Shown: positions 1 to 7,381, counted from the first letter of the stretch. The stretch: 42,081 nucleotides of DNA from Sandarakinorhabdus glacialis (GCF_014643455.1 NZ_BMJM01000016.1:1-42081); one strand, 5' to 3'. The notes: generated from the letters alone by a model not told the origin. Numbers and translations are program-made.

Positions 1-434
1 TCTACCTCATCGCTGTCGTCGACTGGTTTAGCCGCCGGGTTTTGTCATGGCGGCTGTCGATCACACTGGAGACGGATTTTTGCATCGAGGCGTTAGAGGA
101 AGCGCTGACGCGCTTCGGGGCGCCCGATATCTTCAATACCGACCAGGGCAGCTAGTTCACCAGCATGGCATTCACGTCGGTCCTGCACCGCGAGAAGATC
201 GCGATCAGCATGGACGGCCGCGGCGCCTGGCGGGACAATGTGTTCGTCGAACGCCTTTGGCGATCGGTAAAATATGAGGAGGTTTACCTGCGAGCCTACG
301 GATCGGTCAGCGAGGCCCGCGCATCGCTCGGCCGGTATCTGACTTTCTATAACGCCAGGCGCCCGCACTCGTCCCTTGACCGCAAGACCCCCGATCACGT
401 CTACTTCAACCGACCGCTTCTCGCAGCGGCATGA
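1..434 (+). pseudogene. IS3-family transposase (OrfB) 3' fragment with an internal amber stop
   Basis: This is the C-terminal part of the DDE integrase-core transposase of an IS3-family element. Reading from base 3, the frame shows the first catalytic Asp in VVDWFSRRV, the second in the NTDQGS motif, and the catalytic Glu in VFVERLWRSVKYEEVYL. The normal IS3 ending (YNARRPHSSLDRKTPD) follows and the frame stops at 434. The frame is broken at 153-155: a TAG replaces the Gln codon expected in the conserved DQGSQFTS stretch, consistent with a single C-to-T change. The fragment therefore cannot make a full transposase. The 5' part and the left end of the element lie outside the window. An ATG at 165 could only give an 89-residue C-terminal piece that lacks the first two catalytic aspartates. 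Confidence 0.85.
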
Positions 435-864
435 AACCGGCAGCCGCTCCACTCAGCAATCGCGCGAGGCTGTGCAGATAAACCGAGCCATCTCTGCCCA
501 TGCGTTTCCCATGGGCCTGCATTGGGCCGAACTGGAAAACATGGGCATAGACCAAGACAGGCACTGTCGTGCGAAGGTGCAAAATATCGAGACTCCGCTC
601 GCCGTTTAAGCCTATGATAAAACTGCATTTATCGGCAAAGCCTCGCGTGCGTGCGCGTAGCTGTCACCGGCGCCCCATATTTGCATCTCGAACACAGCCA
701 CTAAGAGCCGGTCGTAGGGGCAACTCCAGCGGCTAAATCGATGTACTTAGGGGCCAGCATCGGCGTTGCCATCCAGATGGCGAAAGCTGATGCAGTTCTC
801 ACGTCGGGTTTGCATAGCAGCGCTTACGTGAAGCATTCAAGGAAGCGCCCCCCGCCGCTGAGCG
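435..864. other. Stretch with no supportable gene, probably IS remnant and intergenic
   Basis: About 430 bases between the transposase stop and the next plausible start. Short open frames exist on both strands, but none has a ribosome-binding site or any recognisable protein motif. I could not identify the terminal inverted repeat of the IS3 element with confidence. It may contain the IS end. Confidence 0.4.
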
Positions 865-1182
865 GTGGTCAAGTCTGGCTCGACATCGCGGTCGCTGCGT
901 CCCTTGGGCACTACGCAGCGCAAGATCATGGAGCGAGCGTGGGCTGGGGAGCCACGCTTTTTGAGAGACTGCAACGCCCTGCCGATCCGCGTGGCCGACG
1001 CCGAAATCGCACGGCTCCGTGCGGCCAGGTTTGTAGAACGGAAGGTCACCGCCTCGACGACTTTTCGTGCCAAAACGTCCTCGCAACAGGAGGCGGAGTG
1101 GGCAAAGTTGTCTGCCGGAAACGCCCGCATTGCGCCGCGGGCCCGGGCGTTTATCGATTACCACCTCCGGATGACCCGATGA
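865..1182 (+). CDS. Small protein of unknown function (105 aa)
   Basis: I do not recognise this family. The frame begins at a GTG directly after an in-frame TGA at 859-861, so it cannot extend further 5'. The predicted protein is basic and mostly helical, rich in Arg and Ala, with no membrane segment or signal peptide and two cysteine-free halves. Codon use (GCC, CGC, CTG, GTG mixed with less biased codons) looks coding but weaker than in the chromosomal genes further right, which fits acquired DNA. A longer overlapping frame from 741 has poorer composition and I consider it a shadow. The gene converges on the HUH-like gene, whose stop lies at 1210. Confidence 0.4.
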   Translation: MVKSGSTSRSLRPLGTTQRKIMERAWAGEPRFLRDCNALPIRVADAEIARLRAARFVERKVTASTTFRAKTSSQQEAEWAKLSAGNARIAPRARAFIDYHLRMTR

Positions 1183-1209
1183 CCTTGCCGTTTCACGAAC
1201 TGCAGAAGC

Positions 1210-1983
1210 CTAAATAGTTGCTGGCTGGCGCACCCGCGCTCGCGCCGCCTCGCCAATATTCTCGCTCCAGCCGCAACGCTTTCCGATTACGTTCCCGCCC
1301 TGATTGTAGCGTGACAGCCCCAGCGCCGAAGCCGTCTCCCCTCCGACACCCTTCAGCAGGTACGTAACGACTGCCTCGAGATTTGGATAATAAATGCTCG
1401 GCGATGTCGTTGCCGCTCGCACTTTGCCGCCGATCCGTGACGTATGCAGCGCCCCCCTGCGATATGGCAGTCCGGTGACGCGGCAAAGCCACCGTCGTTG
1501 CCACCTCGTGACGACAGGCGCCGCATCTGGTGGGACGTGCATCAGGATATAGGCGTGCGCTCCCTTGCTCCCATCTCCGTCGTCGTCCTCCCGAACCCAG
1601 ACGCATGCAAAAGGTAGGCAACGCGATGCCAACAATTGCCTGTGCAGCGTCATGAGGGCACCGACCGCCTTTGCCCCATCCCGGCGCGCGACACCCGATT
1701 TTTCGAGGTGCACCGTCAGGTGCCTGTTGAGCGGCATGCCCAAGCGCACGGCATGACAACACGCAGCGATGATGTTCTGGGCTTGTCGCAAGGTCAGGCA
1801 GTCGCTCTCGCGGTCGCTGCGGTTGCGGGCTCCACCCCAGGATCCATTGGTTGTCCCACCGATGCTCGCAGCGTCATGACCGACACTCTTCAATTTACCT
1901 GTAAGAGCAAAATCCGTGCCAGTTTCGGTAATTGGCGCATTATCGCCACTTAGGCGGGCGCGATCGACCTTCATCGTGGGCAT
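1210..1983 (-). CDS. HUH-like Rep/endonuclease candidate, copy 1 (degenerate HUH)
   Basis: This appears to be a small replication- or transposition-type HUH protein (257 aa from ATG 1983), related to the protein at 17543-18190. The shared order of motifs, numbered from ATG 1983, is LTLRQAQ (63-69), a motif-1-like PLNRHLTVH (84-92), the HUH region AHAYILMHVP (142-151), and a single-Tyr motif YLLKG (208-212) matching the YxxK motif of Rep proteins. The paralogue reads AHVHILLHMP at the HUH site, so here the second metal-binding His is Tyr. An alternative in-frame ATG at 2067 lies two bases after the upstream stop. I prefer 1983 because GAGGGG precedes it and the extra N-terminal residues look non-conserved. 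It is the last gene of a three-gene minus-strand cluster with AlpA and PC4-like genes. The HUH assignment is inference from motifs. Confidence 0.6.
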   Translation of the reverse strand: MPTMKVDRARLSGDNAPITETGTDFALTGKLKSVGHDAASIGGTTNGSWGGARNRSDRESDCLTLRQAQNIIAACCHAVRLGMPLNRHLTVHLEKSGVARRDGAKAVGALMTLHRQLLASRCLPFACVWVREDDDGDGSKGAHAYILMHVPPDAAPVVTRWQRRWLCRVTGLPYRRGALHTSRIGGKVRAATTSPSIYYPNLEAVVTYLLKGVGGETASALGLSRYNQGGNVIGKRCGWSENIGEAARARVRQPATI

Positions 1984-2069
1984 GACGTGCCCCTCTATCG
2001 CAAGTTTCAAGATTACCGAGCAAAAGGAAGGCGCGGCCGTTTCCAACCGCGCCCTCGATCTGTCCATGG

Positions 2070-2462
2070 TTAGTAGCGCTGACCCGGCCCATCCGGCTCA
2101 AGGTAGCTGCCGATCGCCTCGTAAAGATCAGCCAGCCGACCCAAGGGCATCGTAACGCCCTGGCGGGTAGGTTTCAGGATGCCGTCACTGAGCCACCATT
2201 TGCGCCAGTTGAGGAAAGCGCGGCCGCCGTGATGCGCGACCTCGAGTCGCCAAACATCGCCGCGATGTGGTTGCTCGAAAAGCAAAACGCTAATCGGCTC
2301 GTTGGCCTCAGCCGCCGGGGAGCCGACCACATCTCCTGTTGAGCCGATTGTCGCGGAGGGGTACTCGGAATGTGCCTTGCTGCAGTAGCGGGCTACGTTT
2401 GGGGCGGGAGCCGTTGGCGCGGCTTCCCCCCTTTTCGACAAAGCATTGCCTTTCACAGTCAC
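2070..2462 (-). CDS. PC4/YdbC-like ssDNA-binding domain protein (130 aa)
   Basis: The C-terminal half (about residues 68-120) matches the PC4 / transcriptional coactivator p15 fold pattern: RGDVWRLEV, then FLNWRKWWLSDGILKPTRQG, then VTMPLGRLADLYEAI, aligning with the 'hvdIReyy...g..kPgrkGIsL...w..L' signature of the family. PC4-like proteins bind single-stranded DNA. The first 60 residues are low-complexity and basic. I place the start at GTG 2462 because GTGA overlaps the TGA of the upstream AlpA-like gene by four bases and a GGGGAGG sequence precedes it; a longer frame to 2498 would run back through that gene. Its stop lies two bases before an alternative ATG of the HUH gene, so the three genes are probably co-transcribed and translationally coupled. 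An ssDNA binder beside an HUH nickase suggests a role in strand handling (inference). Confidence 0.65.
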   Translation of the reverse strand: MTVKGNALSKRGEAAPTAPAPNVARYCSKAHSEYPSATIGSTGDVVGSPAAEANEPISVLLFEQPHRGDVWRLEVAHHGGRAFLNWRKWWLSDGILKPTRQGVTMPLGRLADLYEAIGSYLEPDGPGQRY

Positions 2463-2641
2463 GCCTCCCCGCCCGTGGTGGGCAGACCATCGGCCCATGC
2501 CTTTGCATCGGTCTTTGCGATGCGGCTGGAGCGCCCAATCTTTGTGATCCGTATCTCGCCTGCGTTCACGGCGCGGTAGAGCGATGTCCGCCCCATCGAG
2601 AAGATGCGAAGAAACTCCGCGACGCTGTAGAAGCCTTCCAT
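2459..2641 (-). CDS. AlpA-family helix-turn-helix regulator, copy 1 (60 aa)
   Basis: This is a short winged-helix protein of the AlpA / MerR-like excisionase type. The pattern YSVAEFLRIFSMGRTSLYRAV followed by GEIRITKIGRSSRI and a C-terminal helix KTDAKAWADGL is typical: the first helix-turn-helix contacts DNA and the 'K.GrssrI' wing follows. Members activate integrase genes or act as excision factors in P4-like islands. It heads the AlpA, PC4-like, HUH-like cluster and overlaps the next gene by four bases. A second AlpA-like gene sits at 18328-18498 in the same relation to the second HUH gene. Confidence 0.85.
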   Translation of the reverse strand: MEGFYSVAEFLRIFSMGRTSLYRAVNAGEIRITKIGRSSRIAKTDAKAWADGLPTTGGEA

Positions 2642-2730
2642 AAAGGTGGTCTCCCGGGCTTCCAGGGGTTTGGCTGGAACGACCCGGCAGTTGATCTAGG
2701 TCAGCAAACTATGATTCTGAAACACTTTCC

Positions 2731-2760
2731 AGTCACCCTATTTCCTGAATTTAGGTGACT
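2731..2760. terminator. Hairpin at the end of the minus-strand HTH gene
   Basis: AGTCACC and GGTGACT form a perfect 7-bp stem that extends by two more pairs with one bulged base, around a 12- to 16-base loop. It overlaps the stop codon of the 2760-3371 gene and lies between it and the AlpA-like gene. There is no clear T-run on the minus strand, so it could be a factor-dependent terminator, an mRNA-stabilising hairpin or an operator. Confidence 0.4.
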
Positions 2761-3371
2761 TAATGGGCGTCCTTTTGGCGCCTATCGTAACTCTCCAACC
2801 ACAGTGAAAATGGGTCAGTGCGAAATACGTCGTTTGCGGCCTGTTCCTCTGGCAAATCGAACATCGCAACTGAAGTTTGCCGAAACCTTTGGTGATCGGC
2901 CGCAACGTCTTTGAGCCACAAAAAGATTGTTTTTTTTGATACGCCGAACTTGATGACGGCATCCGCCATCGCAGCCTTCGGCGGGTGGCCGATGTCGACG
3001 CGGTCAAAGATGAAACGTGCGCAACTGGCCTTGAGCACGCGCCTAGCCTCCTGACCGGCTCGTGTACTGGCCGGGCCCTGTTTTGAACGAACCAAACGCA
3101 ATCGTATCTTGCTTTTGTTGTTGTCCAAGGCGTTGGCTATGACGCGCAATGAATGCCGCCACACCCGTCCGTCCTTCTCCTCAGCGATATAGCGTAGCGC
3201 GGAAGCCAACCCGTTCTCGTCACAAGCTACGTCACGCGCGACGGCTTCGGAAAGCAAACCGGTGAGGTGGTCAACCTCGAAAACGACAAACTGGTACGCC
3301 TTGAAGTACTTCTCCCTATCACCAGCTTGGTGCTGCAAGCGTTGCCGCCTTTGCCGGTTGGTCTCGGTCAT
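2760..3371 (-). CDS. Unknown protein with a helix-turn-helix (203 aa)
   Basis: I do not recognise the family. The protein is basic at the N terminus, and the middle is helical. Near residues 150-175 it contains AMADAVIKFGVSKKTIFLWLKDV, a convincing helix-turn-helix of the kind found in transposase, terminase-small or phage regulators (helix, 'FGVSKKTI' turn, recognition helix). The end is acidic and polar. I place the start at ATG 3371 (MTETNRQRR); the frame stays open to 3518, and an alternative ATG near 3425 would add about 18 residues. No strong ribosome-binding site distinguishes them. Base composition is lower in GC than the chromosomal genes to the right, in line with acquired DNA. It precedes the AlpA-like cluster on the same strand. 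Confidence 0.55.
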   Translation of the reverse strand: MTETNRQRRQRLQHQAGDREKYFKAYQFVVFEVDHLTGLLSEAVARDVACDENGLASALRYIAEEKDGRVWRHSLRVIANALDNNKSKIRLRLVRSKQGPASTRAGQEARRVLKASCARFIFDRVDIGHPPKAAMADAVIKFGVSKKTIFLWLKDVAADHQRFRQTSVAMFDLPEEQAANDVFRTDPFSLWLESYDRRQKDAH

Positions 3372-3733
3372 GCTACTTTGCCTATGACCAACAACGCGGT
3401 CGCGCAGTCGTAGTGATCGTGCCATGCCCTCATCATATGCCGGTTTAGATTCGGAACGCTGGCGTGCAGATGGCGGCGTCAGACTCGCGGGTGCGAGTGA
3501 TATGCAATTCCGTTGCACTGCGCCGTCGCTGATGCGTTCTTAGCTTGCCACCAGAACGCTCGAAGTCGGCATTCCGGCCCTCAGCGGTCCTCTGACCAAA
3601 CGGGAGCAGGCTGAGCGTCTTCGTGGACCCCGCAACGCGATTCTGAGAGCCGAGCATGGACCTCAACTCCACCCCCTGTTTTCCATACTCATTCCATACA
3701 GGCGCTACGGGGGGCCGCTAAGTCATTGTAAAA
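3372..3733. other. Non-coding stretch between island DNA and tRNA-Arg
   Basis: About 360 bases that presumably carry the promoter of the minus-strand gene ending at 2760. Two overlapping minus-strand frames (one to 3518, one at 3445-3672) have no motif or ribosome-binding site I can support. No second copy of the tRNA-Arg 3' end is visible here; if the left block is a tRNA-borne island, its other boundary must lie beyond base 1. Confidence 0.4.
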
Positions 3734-3810
3734 TGGTGCACCCGACAGGATTCGAACCTGTGACCCCTGCCTTCGGAGGGCAGTACTCTATCCAGCTGAG
3801 CTACGGGTGC
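3734..3810 (-). tRNA. tRNA-Arg (anticodon CCG)
   Basis: On the minus strand the acceptor stem GCACCCG pairs with CGGGTGC, followed by discriminator A and an encoded CCA. The anticodon arm is CTGCC-CTCCGAA-GGCAG with anticodon CCG (reads CGG). The T arm is ACAGG-TTCGAAT-CCTGT and the D arm contains AGCTGGATA. All four arms pair. The 3' end faces the foreign DNA on the left, the usual side for integration into a tRNA gene. Confidence 0.97.
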
Positions 3811-3863
3811 CCGAAGCGCGTGTTAGCAGCGCCGCCGGCGTTTTGCCAGCGCGTTCGACATCG

Positions 3864-4232
3864 TCATCTGGCCTGCGGCGCGATCGGCGTGAATGGCCCC
3901 AGCCCGCAACTGGCACCGCGCCTGATACCGCCGCCCTGCTGCAGCACCGTGATGATATCGACCGAGCAGAGCTGGCTGATCGACGTCGAGTAGGAAAAAG
4001 CCCGCTCGAAGCCCAGCTGCGGGCAGGAATTAGGCAACCGGTTCCGCAATGTCTCTCCGCCGCGCATGACGAAATCGATCGTCGAATCATCGATGACATT
4101 GGTCTGGCGGATATTCTGTATGTTGACGCACGACACCGGCACGCGCGTTGCCACCACCGGCGCCGGCGGCGTCCGCGGTCCCGATGCGCACCCGGCGAGA
4201 AGGATACCGGCAGCAAGGCATATTGCGCGCAT
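3864..4232 (-). CDS. Lipoprotein, DUF6491-like (122 aa)
   Basis: The N terminus [18 protein letters not shown] is a lipoprotein signal peptide with lipobox LAGC, so the protein is probably anchored to a membrane facing the periplasm. The mature part carries the pattern [20 protein letters not shown], then a central NSCPQLGF and a C-terminal ASCGLGPF, with Cys positions typical of the DUF6491-type lipoproteins common in sphingomonads. Function is unknown. I start at ATG 4232, which has GAGGAA upstream; the frame is open further 5' but the extra residues would spoil the signal peptide. The gene lies just downstream of tRNA-Arg's 5' side and is followed upstream by nth on the same strand with about 140 bases between. 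Confidence 0.75.
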   Translation of the reverse strand: MRAICLAAGILLAGCASGPRTPPAPVVATRVPVSCVNIQNIRQTNVIDDSTIDFVMRGGETLRNRLPNSCPQLGFERAFSYSTSISQLCSVDIITVLQQGGGIRRGASCGLGPFTPIAPQAR

Positions 4233-4374
4233 CGGCGATTCCTCGGGCTTTGAAATGGGTCCGCAACACCGCCGCCCAATACACTGGCAACGCAAAGTTC
4301 ACGGTTGAAAGCAACGCAACGATTACAGTCACTCAAGGACGCCATTTCGACTGAACGCGGTGTGAACCCCGGCA

Positions 4375-5019
4375 TTACCCCGGCATAATCATGACCTTTT
4401 GGTCGAACCCACACAAATCCTCCACCGGGCAGGCATAACAGCGCGGCCGGCGGGCGATGCACACATACCGCCCATGCAAAATCAGCCAGTGATGCGCGTG
4501 CCGGCGATACGGCTTCGGCGTCCGCGCCATGATCCCTTCCTCGACGACCAGCACGTTCTTCCCCGGCGCCAGCCCGGTCCGGTTTGCCACCCGGAACACA
4601 TGCGTGTCGACGGCGCAGGTTTCCTCGCCGAACACGACGTTGACGACGACGTTCGCGGTCTTGCGCCCCACCCCCGGCAGTGTCTCGAGCACGGCACGCT
4701 CGCGCGGCACCTCGCCGCCGAAATCGCGCAGCAACATCTCCGATAGCGCGATGACGTTGCGCGCCTTGGTGTTGAACAGCCCGATGGTGCGGATATGCGC
4801 CTTCAGCCCGTCCTCGCCCAGGGCGATCATCTGCGCCGGCGTCGTCACCGTCTCGAACAGCGCCCGGGTCGCCTTGTTGACCCCGACATCGGTGGCCTGC
4901 GCCGACAGCACCACCGCGACCAGCAGCGTATAGGCATTGACATAGGCCAGCTCGGTTTCGGGCGCCGGCATCGCCGCACTCAGCCGCCTGTAGAATTCGT
5001 CCACCTGGTCATCGGTCAT
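4375..5019 (-). CDS. nth: Endonuclease III (DNA glycosylase/AP lyase)
   Basis: This base-excision-repair enzyme removes oxidised pyrimidines and cleaves AP sites. The protein (214 aa) has the helix-hairpin-helix LPGVGRKTANVVVN containing the catalytic Lys, and the catalytic Asp in CAVDTHVFRVANRTGL. A C-terminal [4Fe-4S] cluster motif C-x6-C-x2-C-x5-C spans CIARRPRCYACPVEDLC. Length matches the family. I start at ATG 5019 (MTDDQVDEFYRRL), because the 18 residues added by the upstream ATG do not align with Nth proteins. It is divergent from the DUF2244 gene, with 60 bases between the starts holding both promoters. Confidence 0.95.
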   Translation of the reverse strand: MTDDQVDEFYRRLSAAMPAPETELAYVNAYTLLVAVVLSAQATDVGVNKATRALFETVTTPAQMIALGEDGLKAHIRTIGLFNTKARNVIALSEMLLRDFGGEVPRERAVLETLPGVGRKTANVVVNVVFGEETCAVDTHVFRVANRTGLAPGKNVLVVEEGIMARTPKPYRRHAHHWLILHGRYVCIARRPRCYACPVEDLCGFDQKVMIMPG

Positions 5020-5079
5020 GGCTGCGCTTTGAAGTCGCGGTGCATTCAAAGTCCAGTCCAAAGCGAATAGCATGGCCGA

Positions 5080-5538
5080 ATGCCGCCGGTCCTCGATCTC
5101 ACCCTGACGCCGAACCGCTCGCTATCCACGCGCCACATGCGCTGGGTGGTCGGCAGCGTCGGCGGCGTCTTCCTGGTCTCGGGCCTGCGTTTTCTCGCCC
5201 TCGGGGCCTGGCCGATCCTGCCGTTCCTGTTCCTCGACGTCGCGCTGTTGTGGTGGGCCTTTCGCGCCAGCACCGCCTCCGGCCGCGGCCACGAGCGCGT
5301 CGTCCTGGCCGATGACGCTCTCACCCTCCACCGGGTCAGCCCGCAAGGGACCGAGAAACGCTTCGGTTTCGAACCCTTTTTCACCCGCGTGCAGATCGAG
5401 GAGACCGCGCTCGGTGACGCCCATGTCTACCTCGCCGCCCGCGGCCGACGGGTCAGCGTCGGCAGCTTCCTCAGCGCCCCCGAACGCCGCCAGGTCGGCG
5501 CCGCCATCGCCGCCGCCCTAACACACTACCGCTCCTGA
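5080..5538 (+). CDS. DUF2244 integral membrane protein (152 aa)
   Basis: This is a small inner-membrane protein of unknown function. Residues 1-20 hold the LDLTLTPNRSLS start typical of DUF2244. Two hydrophobic segments follow (about 21-43 and 45-62, separated by a short turn). The C-terminal half is a cytoplasmic beta-rich domain with TEKRFGFEPFFTRVQIEE and VYLAARGRRVSVGSFLSAPERR, also typical. It sits back-to-back with nth, a common pairing in this order. No regulator is seen nearby. Confidence 0.85.
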   Translation: MPPVLDLTLTPNRSLSTRHMRWVVGSVGGVFLVSGLRFLALGAWPILPFLFLDVALLWWAFRASTASGRGHERVVLADDALTLHRVSPQGTEKRFGFEPFFTRVQIEETALGDAHVYLAARGRRVSVGSFLSAPERRQVGAAIAAALTHYRS

Positions 5539-5542
5539 TCTA

Positions 5543-5610
5543 CCCTCTCCCGTTGACGCGAAGGCGTCGCCTCCGGCTGAGGGAGAGGGCGACTCAGCGA
5601 CTTCGCTGAG
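5543..5610. repeat. Double-hairpin intergenic element (REP/BIME-like)
   Basis: There are two inverted repeats in a row: CCCTCTCCC (5543-5551) pairs with GGGAGAGGG (5581-5589), and CTCAGCGA (5593-5600) pairs with TCGCTGAG (5603-5610) across a two-base loop. It lies between the convergent ends of the DUF2244 gene and dapB, and could serve as a bidirectional terminator or be a member of a dispersed palindromic repeat family. No other copy is present in this window. Confidence 0.6.
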
Positions 5611-5630
5611 CGGGGAGAGGGGGCCTTCCC

Positions 5631-6434
5631 CTACATCCCCAAAACATCATCCATCGAATACCGCCCAGCCGGCTTGCCCGCCAACCACACCGCCGCCTTC
5701 AACGCCCCGCGCGCAAAAATCTCGCGCCCCTCTGCCAGATGCCGAAGCTCGATCCGCTCGCCCTCGCCGGCAAACAACACCGTGTGATCCCCCGCCGCAC
5801 TTCCCCCGCGCAGCGACGCAAAGCCGATATGCCCGGTCATCCGCGCGCCCGTAATTCCGTCGCGCCCCCGATCCGAAACCTTGTCAAGCTTGACCCCGCG
5901 CCCGGTCGCCGCCGCCGCGCCCAGCGCCAATGCCGTCCCCGATGGCGCATCGACCTTGAAGCGGTGGTGCAGTTCCGAAATCTCGATGTCCCAATCCGGC
6001 CCCAGCGCCCGCGCCGCCTCGGTTACCAGCCGCGCCAGCAAGGCCACGCCCAGGCTGGTATTCGCCGCCTGCAGGATCGGGACCGATTTCGCCGCCCGGT
6101 CGATCATCGCATGATGGTGCGGCTCGAGCCCGGTGGTACCGATCACCATCGCCGCATTGCCCTCGCACGCCGAATCGAGCGTCGCCTCTAGCGCCGCCGC
6201 CGCCGAAAAATCGATCAGCACGTCACTGGCATAGGCAATCGGGCCATGGTTCGAACAAAAGGTCAGCTGCGGTGGAAACGGCGGCCCGATCGGCGTGCCG
6301 ACCAGATGGTGTCCCGCATGCTCGATCGCCCCGACCAGTTTCAAAGTCGGCTGCGCGCCGATGGCGGCAATCAACGCCTGCCCCATGCGCCCGCCCGCGC
6401 CGAGAATACCGATCTTGATCGCCGCCTTTGCCAT
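5631..6434 (-). CDS. dapB: 4-hydroxy-tetrahydrodipicolinate reductase
   Basis: DapB reduces 4-hydroxy-tetrahydrodipicolinate to tetrahydrodipicolinate in lysine and diaminopimelate synthesis in the cytoplasm. The N terminus has the nucleotide-binding IGILGAGGRMGQAL motif. DVLIDFSAAAA and IGTTGL follow in the Rossmann domain. The catalytic/substrate region ISELHHRFKVDAPSGTAL (H-H and K residues) and the C-terminal HTVLFAGEGERIEL are diagnostic. At 267 aa it has the usual family length. I choose ATG 6434 (MAKAAIKIG); the frame is open to 6539 but the added 35 residues are Cys/Arg-rich and not part of DapB. No other dap gene is in the window. Confidence 0.95.
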   Translation of the reverse strand: MAKAAIKIGILGAGGRMGQALIAAIGAQPTLKLVGAIEHAGHHLVGTPIGPPFPPQLTFCSNHGPIAYASDVLIDFSAAAALEATLDSACEGNAAMVIGTTGLEPHHHAMIDRAAKSVPILQAANTSLGVALLARLVTEAARALGPDWDIEISELHHRFKVDAPSGTALALGAAAATGRGVKLDKVSDRGRDGITGARMTGHIGFASLRGGSAAGDHTVLFAGEGERIELRHLAEGREIFARGALKAAVWLAGKPAGRYSMDDVLGM

Positions 6435-6588
6435 GCGGGCGGTGTGCACCCGCCGCCTGCACGGCGCAAGCGCACACAAGCCTGCCGATAACGACGCCGC
6501 CCTATACAAAAGCTGCGCACCAACCCCCGAAGACCCCACCCCGCTGCCGAGCGAAGTCGAGGCACGCCCGCCGATCCAGGCGCAGCCC

Positions 6589-6984
6589 TCAATCGACCCC
6601 GGGATTTAGCGGTGCCGGATCACTCGCCGGAAAACTCTCGTCCATCGCCTGGTCCCGCCGCGACCAGGGCCCGTCATGGCTCGGATCCCCGGCATCGCGC
6701 ACCTCGGGCGTCGGCGGCGCCACGGCTGGCGGTTCCTCGCTGGCGATCGCCGCCTCGACCATCCGCGACCAGACCGCGACATCGCCTACGGCCGCCATCG
6801 CCGCATCAGGCTCGCGCAGGACCCTCAGCACGGCCATCGCCTGCTCGATCCGATTGGGCCATTCGGCCTCGACTTCCGGCGATGCCGATGGATCGACGCC
6901 ACCGGCGTTTAGCGATAATCGCCAGGCCGCCAGCACGCGTGCCACGCGCTCGACTGCCGAAGTGGTTGCCGGATGATCGATCAT
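6589..6984 (-). CDS. Conserved hypothetical protein (131 aa)
   Basis: I do not recognise a characterised domain. The first 75 residues are helical (VERVARVLAAWRLSLNAGG...WPNRIEQAMAVLRVLREPDAAMAAVGDVAVWSRMVEAAI). The rest is an acidic, Pro-rich tail that ends in DESFPASDPAPLNPGVD, a motif seen at the C terminus of many small sphingomonad proteins. It has no signal peptide or membrane segment. It follows the lipoprotein gene at 7007 on the same strand with a 22-base gap, so the two may be co-transcribed. Confidence 0.65.
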   Translation of the reverse strand: MIDHPATTSAVERVARVLAAWRLSLNAGGVDPSASPEVEAEWPNRIEQAMAVLRVLREPDAAMAAVGDVAVWSRMVEAAIASEEPPAVAPPTPEVRDAGDPSHDGPWSRRDQAMDESFPASDPAPLNPGVD

Positions 6985-7006
6985 CGATATTGTCCTGTTC
7001 CGAAGG

Positions 7007-7381
7007 TCAGCGATCCTGGTCGCCGGAGGTGTTGCTGTTGCCCGTGCCGGCGCCCGTGCCAGCGCCGCCGGGTGCGGCAGGGGCCGTCACCGCATCGGTC
7101 GTGTTCGGCTCGATCGTTCCCGGCACCACCGTGCCGCCGGCCATCGACCCCGGGTTCATCGAGGTCCCGTCTGCTGCTGAACCGGGCGCCATCTCCGGGG
7201 CCGCCGCGGCGCCGGTCTGCGCGTTCGACATCGGCGCTGTCGTCATCGCTCCCATATCCGTGCCGGTCGCGGCAGTAGACCCCGCCTCATCCTGAGCCTT
7301 GGACCCGCAGGCGGCCAGCGCCAGGCACAGTGGCACCACCGCCACCATTGCCATCTGCCGACCGATTTTCGCGTTACGCAT
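7007..7381 (-). CDS. Small lipoprotein with low-complexity tail (124 aa)
   Basis: The N terminus MRNAKIGRQMAMVAVVPLCLALAACGSK is a type II signal peptide with lipobox LAAC. The mature protein is disordered, rich in Ala, Gly, Thr, Met and Pro, and ends in GTGAGTGNSNTSGDQDR. Nothing suggests an enzyme; a structural or envelope-associated role is possible but unsupported. It is transcribed divergently from cobB, with 118 bases between starts that should contain both promoters. Confidence 0.65.
   Translation of the reverse strand: MRNAKIGRQMAMVAVVPLCLALAACGSKAQDEAGSTAATGTDMGAMTTAPMSNAQTGAAAAPEMAPGSAADGTSMNPGSMAGGTVVPGTIEPNTTDAVTAPAAPGGAGTGAGTGNSNTSGDQDR

Noticed and set aside
741-1217. 158-codon plus-strand frame overlapping the small gene at 865
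   Set aside because: Its composition (Cys, Pro and Arg clusters) is poor and there is no ribosome-binding site; the 865 frame has better codon use.
3445-3672. 75-codon minus-strand frame
   Set aside because: No ribosome-binding site, no motif, and it overlaps the upstream region of the helix-turn-helix gene.
3733-3993. Open frame starting [16 protein letters not shown]
   Set aside because: It reads through the antisense strand of tRNA-Arg, a well-known false gene call.
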